Source: Athripsodes cinereus
Lineage: Eukaryota; Arthropoda; Insecta; Trichoptera; Leptoceridae
Reading direction: 5' to 3'
Assembly: GCA_947579605.1 (NCBI GenBank)
Contig: OX388306.1
Location: 5,270,001 to 5,334,000, forward strand
Length of the DNA stretch: 64,000 nt
This document shows, in pieces, positions 32,554 to 43,658 of the stretch. The notes under the pieces were generated by a model that saw only the letters and a program-made list of their open reading frames with translations, searched no databases and had not been told where the DNA came from. A program made the position numbers and the translations under genes. Each line of letters starts with the position of its first letter. Position 1 is the first letter of the stretch.

Positions 32554-34137
32554 GATTATTATTATTATTATTTGGATGATTTGTAAAGCGCCGTTTTGTG
32601 AAAAAAATCCACCTCAAGGGCGCTCTTTGCTAACTAAGGTTGTGCTTGAATTATTCCGTGAGATTTCTTGAATAGATAAGTTTTCAGTTGGTTCTTGAAA
32701 CGAGATATGTCCTGCGTTTCTCTGATCGTTTGTGGAAGCCTGTTCCAGACTACAGGTGCAGATATTGCAAAAGCACGCTCCACGTACACTGGTTTCGATA
32801 CAGTACTGGTCACCTCCAATTTAGTTGTTATATCTTGACAAGACCTAAGTGTTGTCTGTCTATGACTTAACGCCTGTCTACCACAGAGTTCCATGATATA
32901 TTCTGGGGCCATAGCATGAAGTGCCTTAAATACTGTCAAACACACTTTAAATTCAACTCTCTCCGGACATCTGAGCCAGTGAAGATATTGAAGGGTGGCG
33001 GATATGTGGGAAGAGCGATTCAGTTGATAAATGAAACGTGCAGCCGCATTAAAAACGGACTGAATTCTCTGGAGTTGATATTGTGGAAGATTTGCGAGGA
33101 TGCCATTGCAGTAATCCAATCGTGATACGACGAATGAGTTAATTATGGTTTTAGCTCCGTCGGTTGATATATTTTTCCTTATATTCTTGAGCTGCCTTAA
33201 AGTATAAAAACCACTACTAACAGTAGATGATATGTGTTTCTCCATCGTAAGGGCGTTATCAAGATGCGCTCCGAGGAACTTAACGTGGTTAGATGGGACT
33301 ATGTCCACGTTTTGTACACGAATAGGGTCAGCGTTTATGAGATGTTGTCTTCGTGGAGACGCTAACGAGAGAAATTCAGTTTTGGTGGGGTTGATTTTAA
33401 GCATATTGTTAGACATCCAGGATGAAATGTCCGTTATGCACGAAATGACTTCTTGCTCAAGAGCAGATTTGGATTCCGGGGTGCATGATTTAAAGAAAAT
33501 GCGATCGTCTGCATAACAATATGTTGTAAAGCCTAAGTTTTGAATAACATACTCTAATTGATTCGTGTATAAGTTGAACAAGATTGGTCCAAGAACAGAA
33601 CCCTGTGGAACTTCATATAACGTTGAGTGTTTTCTGGATGTTGTGTTATTAAATTTGACTTCATATTCTCGGTTGGATAGGTATGAAGACATCCACGTTA
33701 AAACCCTGTCCCCAATGCCGAACTCATGCTCTAGCTTTGAGAGAAGTATACTATGATCCACCGTGTCAAAAGCTGCACTCATATCGAGGAAAGACACTAG
33801 TGTTAGTTCGGCATTTCCCATGCGATATTAGGTCCGATACAGTTCTTATGAGTATCGTTTCAGTGGAGTGAAACTGCCGATAGCCAGATTGGTTTTTTGC
33901 AAGAAGGTTCGTCACATTAAAGAACTTTGTCAATTGATCACACACAATTCGTTCTAGTAGTTTTGACAGGGAGCACAGGTTTGTTATTGGACGGTAGTTG
34001 CCGGGACAATTAGAGTCTAGGTTGTGTTTTTTTAGTATTGGTTTGACTATTGATTTTTTAAAGTTGCAAGGAAATATGCCATTAGATAGTGAAAGGTTTA
34101 CTATTTTAGTGATTACTGGAGTGAGGATATCGACTTA
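32554..34137 (-). mobile_element. CR1/L2-type non-LTR retrotransposon, 5'-truncated
   Basis: A 1.58-kb copy on the minus strand. It covers the RT domain from the fingers to the end of ORF2, then a short 3' UTR that ends GGCGCTTTACAAATCATCC plus AAT units (32554-32575). The endonuclease domain and 5' end are missing. The protein has no RNase H and finishes with the CR1/L2-type WNRLPQTIR...FKNQLKTYLFK block. No flanking duplication was identified. Confidence 0.85.
32634..34137 (-). pseudogene. CR1/L2 reverse transcriptase (one frameshift)
   Basis: The long open stretch 32634-33821 encodes 395 residues. Motif A is FLDMSAAFDTVDH (residues 11-23), motif B is VPQGSVLGPILF (71-82), and the catalytic box is YADD (103-106). 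The thumb region follows, with WLRCPERVEFKVCL and the WNRLPQTIR end. Upstream, a second frame from 34137 to about 33825 encodes the fingers (VDILTPVITKIVNLS, NYRPITNLCSLSKLLERIV, QSGYRQFHSTET). The two frames meet at 33822-33830, so one small indel breaks the gene. This enzyme would copy the element RNA at a nicked chromosomal site. Several plus-strand ORFs of 60-94 codons across this region are antisense shadows. Confidence 0.9.
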
Positions 34138-34269
34138 TGATAGTTGGCCTAAAAAACACTGTCCTTTCGTCCACAAAGTGTCCAACGTCCTGTACATCCC
34201 TCTTTTACAATCCACAGATTCTATGACAACGAAATCATGGTAAAAGTTGACCCGATTGATGAGAATACG

Positions 34270-35085
34270 CTTTGAATATAGAAGGCTGGTTTCTGCCCTT
34301 TTTTGTATGGAGGATCGGTGAAGAATAATTAAATTAAGATAATAAAATTAATTAAGATTGATAGTAAAATATTTTTTAGGAATAATAATGTATAAATATT
34401 TTTTATTTATTCTTTTTGCACATTATAATACAACAGAAATTACAATACAATACAAAATATTGTAATGATATACAGTGATTGCTCAAAAATATGTCCATAA
34501 TGTGTGCTCTTCAAAACGAGAAAAAATAGTGTAAAATTAAGCCGAATATCCGTCTTATCTCTATTAGTTATCACGTATCTACTACGATTTAATAACAAGG
34601 CGACGACATATTGTTGGATTTCAGTTTGGACGACAAAATGAATGAAATTTGAGATTAAGAAATACCTAATATCGTTTTGTTGGAATATGATGGAAATATG
34701 TTTTTTTAATGAAAATTACTCTTGAGACCACATCTTGTATTCGTTTAATCTCGACTATGTAATACACATTTCTAAAGGTATTGATTTCTTTTAGTATTAC
34801 GACCTCAATTCCTCGAAGATTTCTGAAAAATTACCCTACCTGTGGAAAATGCCGTTATATGTACAATCACTTCAAAATCAGAATACTTTTAAATTAAGCA
34901 TTGTATAGACGATGTTTAGAATGTAAAGTTGTGGTCAGCTCTCCTGATCTTACTTCGCCAGATGTAAAAAGATAGTTTTCGCATTTTATAGATTTTTCAC
35001 AACTACGTGAGGGAAGATTTTAGAAGTATCACTCAACAAACACCTCATCTGCAAGACTTACAAATTGTGTCGATGGTTTGAAAAA
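34270..35085. other. No gene recognised
   Basis: Short GAAGGCTGGTTTCTGCCC at 34281-34298 echoes the LINE blocks at 3.3 and 55.16 kb. Otherwise AT-rich sequence without a supportable ORF. Confidence 0.4.
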
Positions 35086-35089
35086 GGAA

Positions 35090-35200
35090 TTGGTTGAATT
35101 GATGAATGTACCATGGGTAAACTGTACCCAAACCAAACTATGCCGATTCCGTCACGGGAAACGGCGTGAGAGTATTATAGATAGATAGATAGATAATTTT
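35090..35200 (+). mobile_element. RTE-type LINE 3' end with (GATA)n
   Basis: GCCGATTCCGTCACGGGAAA, CGGCGTGAGAGTATTATAG, then GATA units at 35178-35197. Layout matches the other RTE 3' ends. Coding remnants are not clear. Confidence 0.45.
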
Positions 35201-35214
35201 ATGTACACGGCATA

Positions 35215-35385
35215 TGCAGATTTTAAAGGTTTGGAATTGCGTGCTTACACCAGCGTTTAAGCGAACGAACACAAATCACTTTATGCTAACCTGATGATGA
35301 GAGCGGCAGCTCTTGAAAGCCGGCTCGCGACCAATAAAGTCACAGTGGAAGAACTAACTAAATAAATGTTTTATTTATAATAATT
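35215..35385 (+). repeat. H2 repeat with hammerhead-core-like motif
   Basis: TTTATGCTAACCTGATGATG: CTGATGA is at 35291-35297, the stem GAGAGC-GGCA-GCTCTT follows, and GAAA is at 35315-35318. Then comes GCCGGCTCGCGACCAATAAA and GTCACAGTGGAAG. Compared with 21.59 and 63.74 kb, the stem bases change while pairing is largely kept. Confidence 0.6.
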
Positions 35386-35559
35386 TAACATGCACTTTCA
35401 CCTAGAACCGTTGGTCGAAAAAATCGAAATATTTATTAGTTTTATGTTAAACAAATATTTGCTCGAAGTAACAAAATGAGATTATAATAATACATGATGT
35501 CTTGTTATATTATCATCTTATTAAGCAAATCTTTTCGGAACAACTTTTTCTATTCCGAA

Positions 35560-35745
35560 ATTTTTTTTTTTTTTTAAAAAAGGTATATCTGGGTTTTGTT
35601 ATAAACCCAAATACAACTTTATACACCTTCCACAGTAAGCTCAAAGCTTGTGTCGTGAAAGGGGAGTTTGCGGGCACCTGGGATCGTACTGCGGACCCCT
35701 TGTTCAAGAGGCCGAGACTCTACCTTCAGGCTACCGACGAACTCA
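35560..35745 (-). mobile_element. tRNA-derived SINE, complete copy
   Basis: In reverse orientation: GAGTTCGTCGGTAGCCTGAA (box A), a GGCCTCTTGAACAAG anticodon-arm-like region, and a box B in which GGTTCGATCCC has changed to AGTACGATCCC. Then CAGGTGCCCGCAAACTCCCC, the TTTCACGACACAAGCTTTG body, GGTTTATAACAAAACCCAG and an A-rich tail. Length is about 186 bp. Pol III would transcribe such an element from its internal promoter. ORFs on both strands (35502-35828, 35513-35707) lie across it and are not genes. Confidence 0.8.
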
Positions 35746-35957
35746 AAACAATATCTGTAACAATATCTTTATTGTGTAAGTGCCGTGTCATGTGTTCCAA
35801 GAAATGTAAAGAGAATGTGATTAGGTAGTTTGTGGTTACAAACAATGTTTGTCCTCAATTCAATATAAATATGAGATGTTCTTTTAAAATTTTGTAAAAA
35901 TACCGTGGATTTTTCTGTAAATAATAAGCCATTCACTCTTTTCTGTAAGTTTTTGAG

Positions 35958-36098
35958 TATGAATTTAAATTCAAATATTTTTATTTAACTAAGTTTTACA
36001 ACTAAATAATATTATCAACACACCTTGTTACTAAAAAAACCACATTTATTACATATTTGACCCTCAAAATTGAGCAGTGCTCGTACTTTGAGGGTTAA
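35958..36098 (-). mobile_element. Retroposon 3' tail (GAATTTGAATTTG type) with hairpin
   Basis: The minus strand shows AACCCTCAAAGTACGAGCAC, TGCTCAATTTTGAGGGTC and ATATGTAATAAATGTGG, and ends in ATATTTGAATTTAAATTC. It is close to the copy at 21.06 kb. Confidence 0.65.
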
Positions 36099-36379
36099 GT
36101 GTTAATATAAGAAAAAGTGTTAGTTTTGGTAGTGTTAGTTGCTGTTAGTTTTAAGTAATGAATGTTACGTCTCCAAGTATTGAAACTTAATCTTTTCACT
36201 TTTATTATTTGAAAAGTGAAAAGTTTACAGAGTTTTATTACCTACGTCGTGTTGCTGTCGTTAAAAACACTTTGCAATTTTTACTACTGGGAATATATTA
36301 GATATTATCATCTGAGTAATTAAACCCATTCACGTGTATGAGTTGCGAAGAGTTTTATTTGTTAGATTAAATTTACCTG

Positions 36380-36425
36380 TACCAATTATGTGTGCGGCGC
36401 GGCGTAGGTATGTGTGCGCGCGCGT
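36380..36425. repeat. GC/TG low-complexity patch
   Basis: TGTGTGCGGCGCGGCGTAGG then GTGTGCGCGCGCG; a short CG/TG-rich low-complexity run in AT-rich DNA. Confidence 0.6.
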
Positions 36426-36764
36426 TTGAAACCACCCTAATATTATATGTAATTTAATTACAAGTTAAGATTCTGAAGAATTTAATTACTTTAAGATAGT
36501 AGTTTTGGTTATGACTATCTAATTGTTTTTAATGTGTAATTACTGTCAATTACACGCTTTCGTTCCAAATGTATATTTACTTTTATTATATTTTCAGAAT
36601 TATGACAGTGGTGTTTTCAACTTGAGCACTACTTTTGCGTACTCAAAGTTTCTGACGATTCTTTTTCACAATATATTTCTGATACCACAACGATGTCGTG
36701 GGACGAGATGATTATTGATTACTATACAATAGTCTAAATGAAAGTATAGTTATTCATTCACTCC

Positions 36765-36950
36765 GTCTTGTCATTTTCCGCAAGCAGAATAGCCAGCGGA
36801 CGAACTGCAGTTTATAAATATGCCAGTCGTCCTCTCCGTCCGTACTAATAAAACTTAAAACGTTCAAAATGGGTTACGAATACCCGCCTTTTACATAACT
36901 TTCGAAAACTTACATAAACTAGTAGGAGACTGCTTCTCTATCGGGGACTC
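36765..36950 (-). repeat. R repeat copy
   Basis: AATAGCCAGCGGACGAACTG, CAGTCGTCCTCTCCGTCCG, TTACGAATACCCGCCTTTTA and GTAGGAGACTGCTTCTCTAT match R in reverse. The TAG tail and the GCCGTGATGG part are degraded. Confidence 0.6.
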
Positions 36951-37443
36951 AACAATTGTTTAAATTTTATCGAATGAACATATTATCTGATTCTAAAAGT
37001 TTTCAAGCCTTTAAGTATTTGAATTTAAAAATATGTTTTTTGATGCTGTCATTATTTAAATCAAAGTGGTGGTAACTGGATGATAGTGTTCGAACCTTCA
37101 GTCGAGAGATCTCAATTTAGATTTTTCACATTTCAGCCCTATTCAACCTTTGCAACACAAGCATATTATATTTACTTTTAAACTGTTTCTGATGTATTTT
37201 GATTTATAAAAGATACATATTCATTCTTTAAAAAATGTGTAAACGAAATGTATCCTTTTATGAATTCACTCTAGAAAAATTGTTTGCATACATTACTTTG
37301 CTCTTTTCAGTCGAGCTACTTGCTATATACTTAGAATATCTATTGTTATACGATGATAACTTGTATCCATTAGTAGTTATATGGACTTGCCGAGTCTATC
37401 ACTTGTCAAGTTAGAAAATCCTTCGGATTGTATTGTTCTAATG

Positions 37444-38015
37444 CATGGGGTCTCCAGACTGCGGCCCGCGGCAGCTAATGACCAGTGTAATCAATCCGGT
37501 CCGCGACAGCTAATAGCTTGGTTTATTTACTTGCTAGGTAGCTTAATGACTAGTAAAATAAGCATTCACAGTGTGATTGGTTCTCTTGTAGATACCTGAA
37601 TCCATAACTTCTCCAATCTTTATATTACAAATAATGGTTAAATATCGGTTAATTTTACAACATTTTTTTCCCGACTATAATAAAATATTTTTTTTGGGTT
37701 TGTTATTAGTGTTCGTTGTTTTTAAGTCAAGTGATAAATTTTGATAAAATAGAAATTTAAAAAAAATTGTAACAATAAAAATATTTAACCTAATTTGTGT
37801 TCTAAATGTAATAAAATTCAATTATAATGACAAATAATAGAGTAAATGCGCTCTTGAGGTGATTTAATTACAAAAACAGCGCAATATAAGTTATCCAATA
37901 ATAATAATACGCAGAAATTTAAGTTTGGCAAGGCAATTTAAACGGTTTTGTCCCTTGGAAAATACTTTAAAATTTATCAGTATGACCCAAGGGCTGGAAA
38001 GTTTGCATACCCCTG
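37444..38015. mobile_element. hAT-type MITE
   Basis: The left end CATGGGGTCTCCAGACTGCG and the right end GGAAAGTTTGCATACCCCTG are imperfect inverted repeats of the CAGGGGTnnnCAAACT type common to hAT elements. The element is 572 bp and AT-rich inside, with GGCCCGC and GGTCCGCG close to the left end. No transposase remnant is readable. The bases beside the ends (TTCTAATG and TAATAATA) do not give a convincing 8-base duplication. Confidence 0.55.
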
Positions 38016-38414
38016 TAATAATATGAATCTATGTATTGTATTCTGCCGTTGAACATTATATTACCTAATGTACGTAGGTACGTATTTATTGCATGTGTTA
38101 TACAGATTTAGATCTCTCGTTGTTTTGTATGTTGCTAACTTGTACGCCGTCTGAATTATCTATAAAGGTGGAAGATAGTAAGTTACCTATTTTACTAATG
38201 TATGTAAGAACACTCTTTTCACAACACTTGGAAAGTTTTTGTGATTTATTATATCGGTCGACGATCAATATTTTTGCTGGTATCCGATTTTTTTTTACAT
38301 ATAATTCTGACGTTTCTGCCACTCTAAAAATTGAAATACTTTTAAAAAGAACCCTTTGCTCGGATAACTCAACGACATCAACACGGCCTATATAAGTCCT
38401 GTTGCCAGTAGAAA

Positions 38415-38567
38415 GCTTTTAGCGTTGCGGGATCCGTCAGCTGAAATCCACTCTCTGAAAACCTTCTTAGGAATCAACCAATCACAGTATTCAGGTGTAA
38501 ATTGAAGACATCCCTCTTCAAACAGAGCTTCACACGCCCCGAGATGGATATTATGTTGGTACTTTGA
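38415..38567 (+). pseudogene. CR1/L2-type LINE C-terminal remnant
   Basis: After frameshifts, the plus strand reads ALRDPSAEIHSLKTF and then, in another frame, FRCKLKTSLFKQSFTRPEMD with a stop at 38565-38567. The FK..LKT.LFK ending is that of CR1/L2 proteins, as in the 32.6-kb copy (FKNQLKTYLFK). It is a 5'-truncated, damaged copy. Confidence 0.6.
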
Positions 38568-38946
38568 ACGGTGCCGAAAACATCAGCCGACATTGCTTCT
38601 TCTACATTCTTCATTCGTTATTATTTCTTTTACACCTCACATTTTGTAGAAGAGTAGATAATATAACGCCAGATAAGTTTGGTATCCGATATGAATCTCA
38701 AATGCTTTTGAGTTTGAAAAGGGCTATCGTTATTATTCCGGACGAAGACGACGTGTTGTCATTATGTTACGACTTCTGTATGTACCAGTATGATATGTAA
38801 TTGCTGCAGTGCATTATACAATATACTTAAAAATGTATATGGAAATAATATGTAATAAATTCAGACAGGTTGTATGTTCGCTGCAGAATCTTCCTTTCAC
38901 TACTCACCTTCATACTGTTTCATTGTCACATTCTTTATTGAGGCGC

Positions 38947-39498
38947 TTAACCCTCACACTACCAGATTTTTTTGTAAAATTAGGTGTTTTTTTTAATATA
39001 TTCATTCTCCTTATGGTCTCTCCAACTTGACCTCCAGACACTGCAGCCAATGGATCGCGTCGCCTGTATGAGCATGTAGATCCTGAAGTTCCCCTTGTAA
39101 TGCGTATGTGGGATCGTTGGTCTCAGATGGCCTATAGTTTGTGTCATTCCACATGTACACGTTGGTGGGTCTCTCCATCCATGTATTTAATATGTTTATA
39201 ATAAATGTGTTTTCTTTTGTGATTAATGTTGAATTTAAAAAAAAAAAACAAATATAAATAAAATATACGAAATTGCGTATCAAAATGGTCCGAATGCCTC
39301 CAAAATACTAAGTTAATTTTGTAAGCCAAGAAAACGTCAATTATTGACTAACAGATAAATGCTTTTTTTACCATATAAAACGGACTTCACAAACAATTTT
39401 AGAATCGACTATGAATTCTCGTCTAATCAATTATTCATTATTAATAAATGAAATACATTATGTTCTTGTTTAAGGCACACTGACAGCCAGAGGGTTAA
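38947..39498. mobile_element. piggyBac-type element, non-autonomous, copy 1
   Basis: TTAA lies at both ends (38947-38950 and 39495-39498), the duplication specific to piggyBac. The left terminus is CCCTCACACTACCAG and the right is CTGACAGCCAGAGGG, imperfect inverted repeats. A second family member is at 60.95-61.38 kb with shared inner sequence (TTTACCATATAAAAC). The left half also holds a less AT-rich stretch at 39010-39180 not seen in the other copy. No piggyBac transposase is readable. Confidence 0.75.
39010..39180 (-). other. Less AT-rich segment inside piggyBac element, open on minus strand
   Basis: The minus strand is open here and encodes a stretch with TWMERPTNVYMWNDTNYRPS and LQGELQDLHAH. 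Base composition is clearly higher in G+C than the rest of the element. I do not recognise the protein. It may be captured sequence, or an unrecognised piece of a transposase. Confidence 0.35.
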
Positions 39499-39499
39499 A

Positions 39500-40925
39500 C
39501 GCAACATTCTTGTTTTTATGTCAACTGTTTTATATTCCGTTATGAAATAATATTATTCTATTCAATTCCCTTTTGAAATAGAAGTGTCGGAGGACGTTTT
39601 TTGATTAAAATTTCAAATAAAGAATGAAACGTTCGACAGCAATAAATATTGTCTCATTTTTTTGTTACCTTTTGTTGTGATTCTTCGGGAGAGGAATCGT
39701 ATAATTTTTATTCGCATCTGATTCATATTTCAACGAAAGTTTTCGTTGATTAAAATTTCAAATTAGGAATATGAAATGTGCGACGAATATTTTCATTTTT
39801 TTTACCGATATTCTGGACAATACATCTATTCGTTCTCGATTATTAGCATTTTTCGATGTAAAACTCTTAATATTAATTTCTATTTTTATAAAGATTAAAA
39901 TTTACAGGTCCATATTGTTTTTTTGTATTAATATTCTCGTAATTCTCAGTTGCTCAAGTATGTTGTGAAATATGCAAAAAAAAAACACAAAATGGGTTAT
40001 TAAACAAAAAATAATTTGTACGATGGGCCGGTTTATTGTTACTTGGCAATTTTACACCACCTAATTCAATGTTGAGAGAACAATTAGAGATATAAAATAA
40101 ATAAAGTATATGTTTGAGGAGACTTGTGAATTGTTGTTGAATTGAATCTTTTTTTTTGACATACTTATGTTTTAACTTAATTTCATATATGATCTCAATT
40201 ATTTGTACTTTGAATTGTTTTGTAGTGTGTGTTTAATGAATAGGTAAATGAATATGGATTAATAAATTTATGTCTTATACCAAGTTATACAATTATAAAG
40301 AAAAACAAAGATTATACAATTGCTGTGACTTTCATACTGTGCGTTAGACATTTCCATGTTGGCAAAGAGTTCGAAACTTGAAAATGTTCAATCTTTTTTA
40401 CGTAATTCATAATGAAATACAAAGTATATTTTTGATGATAGAAATAGGTATGTTAGTAAGTACAAGGTGGGTTTTATTGTTGCTAAGCAACATTTTCCAA
40501 TAATACGTATATTTATTTATGATCCATTTTCAATTTATTTATGACTGAGATGATAATAATTGATGGATTGCCATTTTACAGTTTTTTTACAATTATACCT
40601 AATAGATAATAATATAATTCGTATATTTTTCTCTCATCTCTCGGGATTCCAATTTAAGGTTTTAAATATTTCGTTACTAACTTTACACCCGGATTTGGTC
40701 ATGGAGTAGACGTCAAATTGGAAAAGAGACAGTGCTGATATCGTAAAGAATCTTCTTCACAAAATGATTGGTGAATAATATTTTGAGAATAGCAAATGAT
40801 TTAAGCTCTATATGCCTACTCCCTTGGATATCTTCTCTTTAAAAAAAAAATACCTCTGTGTAAGATTAGATATCATTTGACGGCCGGCGTGGAACTGAGG
40901 TAACGCTCTTGCCTTTGAATCACAA
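39500..40925. other. No gene recognised
   Basis: AT-rich; the ORF at 39771-39968 is hydrophobic and motif-free. GTTTTCGTTGATTAAAATTT and a similar string recur locally at about 39597 and 39735, a small duplication. Confidence 0.45.
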
Positions 40926-40929
40926 GTTC

Positions 40930-41145
40930 ACACATATCTCACAAGTGGGAAGCCAGTGGACTAAATTCATTTAATAAATATGCAGCCTGGCCTCTCCGTA
41001 CCAACAAAAAACGATACATTCAGAATAGGTTACATGCCTCATCGCTCAACTTAATATATTAATTGTACACCTGATTTTCACACGACACTCGAAAACTTAC
41101 TGAAATGGCTGGGAGACCTATTCGTTATCTGGGACTCCACGGGAT
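40930..41145 (-). repeat. R repeat copy
   Basis: CACAAGTGGGAAGCCAGTGG, CAGCCTGGCCTCTCCGTACC, ATGCCTCATCGCTC, GACACTCGAAAACTTACTG and GGCTGGGAGACCTATTCGTT match R in reverse orientation over almost its full length. Confidence 0.65.
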
Positions 41146-41519
41146 AAGTATGTATAATTGGGGGTATGTTTGGATTCATTTCAATCCCAGGTTACACACG
41201 TATTAGCTAACGGATTCAAACATTTATACTGGGATTAAATATTTAGTTATATCAGGCTCTCAGTCAGTGGGCGGATGATACAATGTTTTCGTCTGAACTA
41301 ATTTACTCGAACATGAAAAACGAATTATTATATTTGAATTTACCTCTAAGAGATTTTTCGAAATCCCTTTCTCCTCCATATCGATAAACATGTTATTACA
41401 ACAAGGTACATTACAAAAATAGAATGCGCTCGTTATTTCCTAGTATCGCCTGAATCTTTCAGTAATGCTCTTACAATATTATTTGTGTAATTTGTTTTCG
41501 TACGTTTTCCAGACCAATT

Positions 41520-41625
41520 ATTATAATCAAATTCAAATACATATACATATAAACATACATTAATAACAAAATACAATTGTATATTTTCGAAATTGAACAG
41601 GGTTCTTGCTTTGAGGTATTAGGTA
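41520..41625 (-). mobile_element. Retroposon 3' tail (GAATTTGAATTTG type), diverged
   Basis: On the minus strand ACCTCAAAGCAAGAACCCTG, TTCAATTTCGAAA and the end GTATTTGAATTTGATT are read. The hairpin is partly lost. Confidence 0.5.
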
Positions 41626-41867
41626 TTATAGGATTACCTTTTTATGTAATACATTCAACTAACCATACATTTCATATTGTATATTGTGTTGTTTTTATCA
41701 CGTTTGGGAGTGCCCACGTAAACCCTGGTGAATTCCTGTAAAATTTATATCATGAAAACATTTTGTATTCACGAGTGTTATTTAATGAAACGTTTAAATT
41801 GAAAACAAAATATTATCATGAATTGTTTACTTTATAAAAATGTCAAATTTGTTGTATTAGTACACAA

Positions 41868-42066
41868 GTAGTAGATTTCCATAGTTGGATACATTGAAAC
41901 AAGCGTTTCTTTCTACTATCAAGTAAACATACGTAAGAGAGATATCTTTCGACTTTTTAGGTCATTATCGATTTCTAAGAAGTAGAAAGACGTCTCTCTG
42001 GTGTTTTTATTAATCTATAGTAAGTCGAAACGCTTGTTTGCTTTCAGTTTATACAATTTATAAGTG
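41868..42066. repeat. FB-family foldback element (palindromic copy)
   Basis: The left half carries GAAACAAGCGTTTCTTTCTA and GAGAGATATCTTTCGACTTT; the right half carries the inverse order (AGTAGAAAGACGTCTCTCTG, CTATAGTAAGTCGAAACGC). The two halves pair imperfectly over about 90 bases around 41975. This is the most complete FB copy and explains why the shorter copies look alike in both orientations. Confidence 0.6.
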
Positions 42067-42250
42067 TTTTTAATTTTTATATTGTATCGTTTTGCCGATA
42101 ATGACACTTCTAAAAATGCTTCTGTGATAAAAAAAAAAACATATTTTTTTACGAATAGATGAATCTGCGTTTGAAATATACCCAAGCAAACAGTATTATA
42201 ATATTGATTCTTGAAGGGTGTTTGTGTTCACAGTGTGAAAATTCATATTA

Positions 42251-42355
42251 AATAATTTAAAAATTATTAATAACACTGTTATATTTTCTCTTTATTTTAT
42301 TAAGACTAACGTGTAGTGAAAATATAACAGTGTTATTAATTATTTTTAAATTATT
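42251..42355. repeat. 38-bp near-perfect inverted repeat hairpin
   Basis: Arms at 42251-42288 and 42318-42355 pair with one mismatch in 38, around a 29-base loop. The arm runs from AATAATTTAAAAATTATTAA to CACTGTTATATTTTC. Its size and near-perfect pairing fit either a small palindromic MITE or a small-RNA precursor. No flanking duplication is evident. Confidence 0.75.
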
Positions 42356-43059
42356 AAAGCATTATAATAGCGGAGTAGGTTGGCAGTTTGAAGATTCGAT
42401 TTCCAAATCTCTCGAGTAAATTTAATTTTTTTTACTCACAAATTCTGATCCTTTTTGTAACAATATACAATATAAAGTATAAAGAGTAACTCCATCAATT
42501 TCGCTTTCGGGCTAGTCCATTGTAATTTTAACAAAATCGTAAGTAAAAATAGGTAATTATTATTTCTACGAAACATTTCAGTGCACTTAACAAATCACTT
42601 TATAACTTTTTTATCATTTGACATTGTAATCGGTGTGAGTGCTCAGTGTTATGTTTTATTTTCTAGCTATTTATGTTTGTTGATTACCGGTCACTCTTTT
42701 TGATTAATGTTAAGGGCAGATTTCTAAACAGTTTGTACTTGTACTGCGTAGGTTGAAACGTACTTAGAAAGTAGAAACAAAATTATATACTATCAGTGTG
42801 ATGGATTATCATCAAATGTGGCCAGAGGTTAAAATTGGCAATTTCCTTTATTCCATCGCATTCGGCCCGCTTCTATAAATCGATCGAACTTTATAATAAT
42901 ATTCAATGTGTGTGTGTACTATTTGGTATTCGTTTTTGAATTTTTGATGCTCAGTAGGTTTTGATGACTCTGTTGTACCTGAGCTATATTTCGAACATTT
43001 TATGAAACAGCCGTATTTCAGTACAGAGTTAGTCTGAATTTATCGAAAGCCAGTTTTAA

Positions 43060-43460
43060 TTCATACATATCATCACAGCATCTCCCATAAGTGGGATAGC
43101 CAGTGGACCAACTGGTTGTAATAAATTTCCAATTCTTCCTCACCGTGCCAATCAAGGCTAAGACATTTATGATGGGTGGCATTCCTCATCACTGAACTGA
43201 AAATGTAAAATAACTTAAAACGTAATGTTTTACGAATACCTGCCTTCGGTTTGGTTGTTTTTTGGCCGGCCAGCCCCTCAGGCTGCCCACTATGGCGCCT
43301 CCGGTGTGGACAAACTTTGTGCAGTGTAGAATTCGGATAAATGGAAGTCCCCAGACTTCTGCGCTATCCGGGTGGGTCTCCTTCAATGAATACCTGCCTT
43401 TAACAGGACACTCGAAAACTTTAATCCAGATAAGAATGGGAAATCTTTTCTTTATTTTTT
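43060..43460 (-). repeat. R repeat copy split by a nested insertion
   Basis: ATCTCCCATAAGTGGGATAG, CCAGTGGACCAACTGG, ATGGGTGGCATTCCTCATCA and TTTTACGAATACCTGCCTT run to 43246. After an insertion the repeat resumes with TAACAGGACACTCGAAAAC at 43401. Confidence 0.65.
43247..43387 (-). mobile_element. 141-bp GC-rich insertion with 13-bp target duplication
   Basis: GAATACCTGCCTT flanks the insert at 43234-43246 and 43388-43400, and the R repeat reads through on both sides. On the minus strand the insert includes GGGGACTTCCATTTATCCGA, TTTGTCCACACCGGAGGCGC and an A/C-rich end (CCAAAAAACAACCAAACC), as expected of a retroposed sequence. Part of it recurs at 47.19-47.27 kb. Its source is not known. 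Confidence 0.7.
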
Positions 43461-43658
43461 ATTATAGTATTTTGATCGCGATTGGTGAAATCCAATGCGT
43501 TATTTGTTTGTAGAAAAGGTGTTCGAATGCTCAAATTTTCTCTGAAGGTAGATCCTTAACTTACAAAGTAAAAAAAAAAGAGAACAAGATATTTCTTTTA
43601 ATCATTTACCTACTTGTATGTGTCGCATCTGCAGGTTTATGGAATTTCGTAGGGACGA

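Noticed and set aside
32634..33821. Telomerase or other host reverse transcriptase
   Set aside because: Motif set, C-terminal block and microsatellite tail are those of CR1/L2 LINEs.
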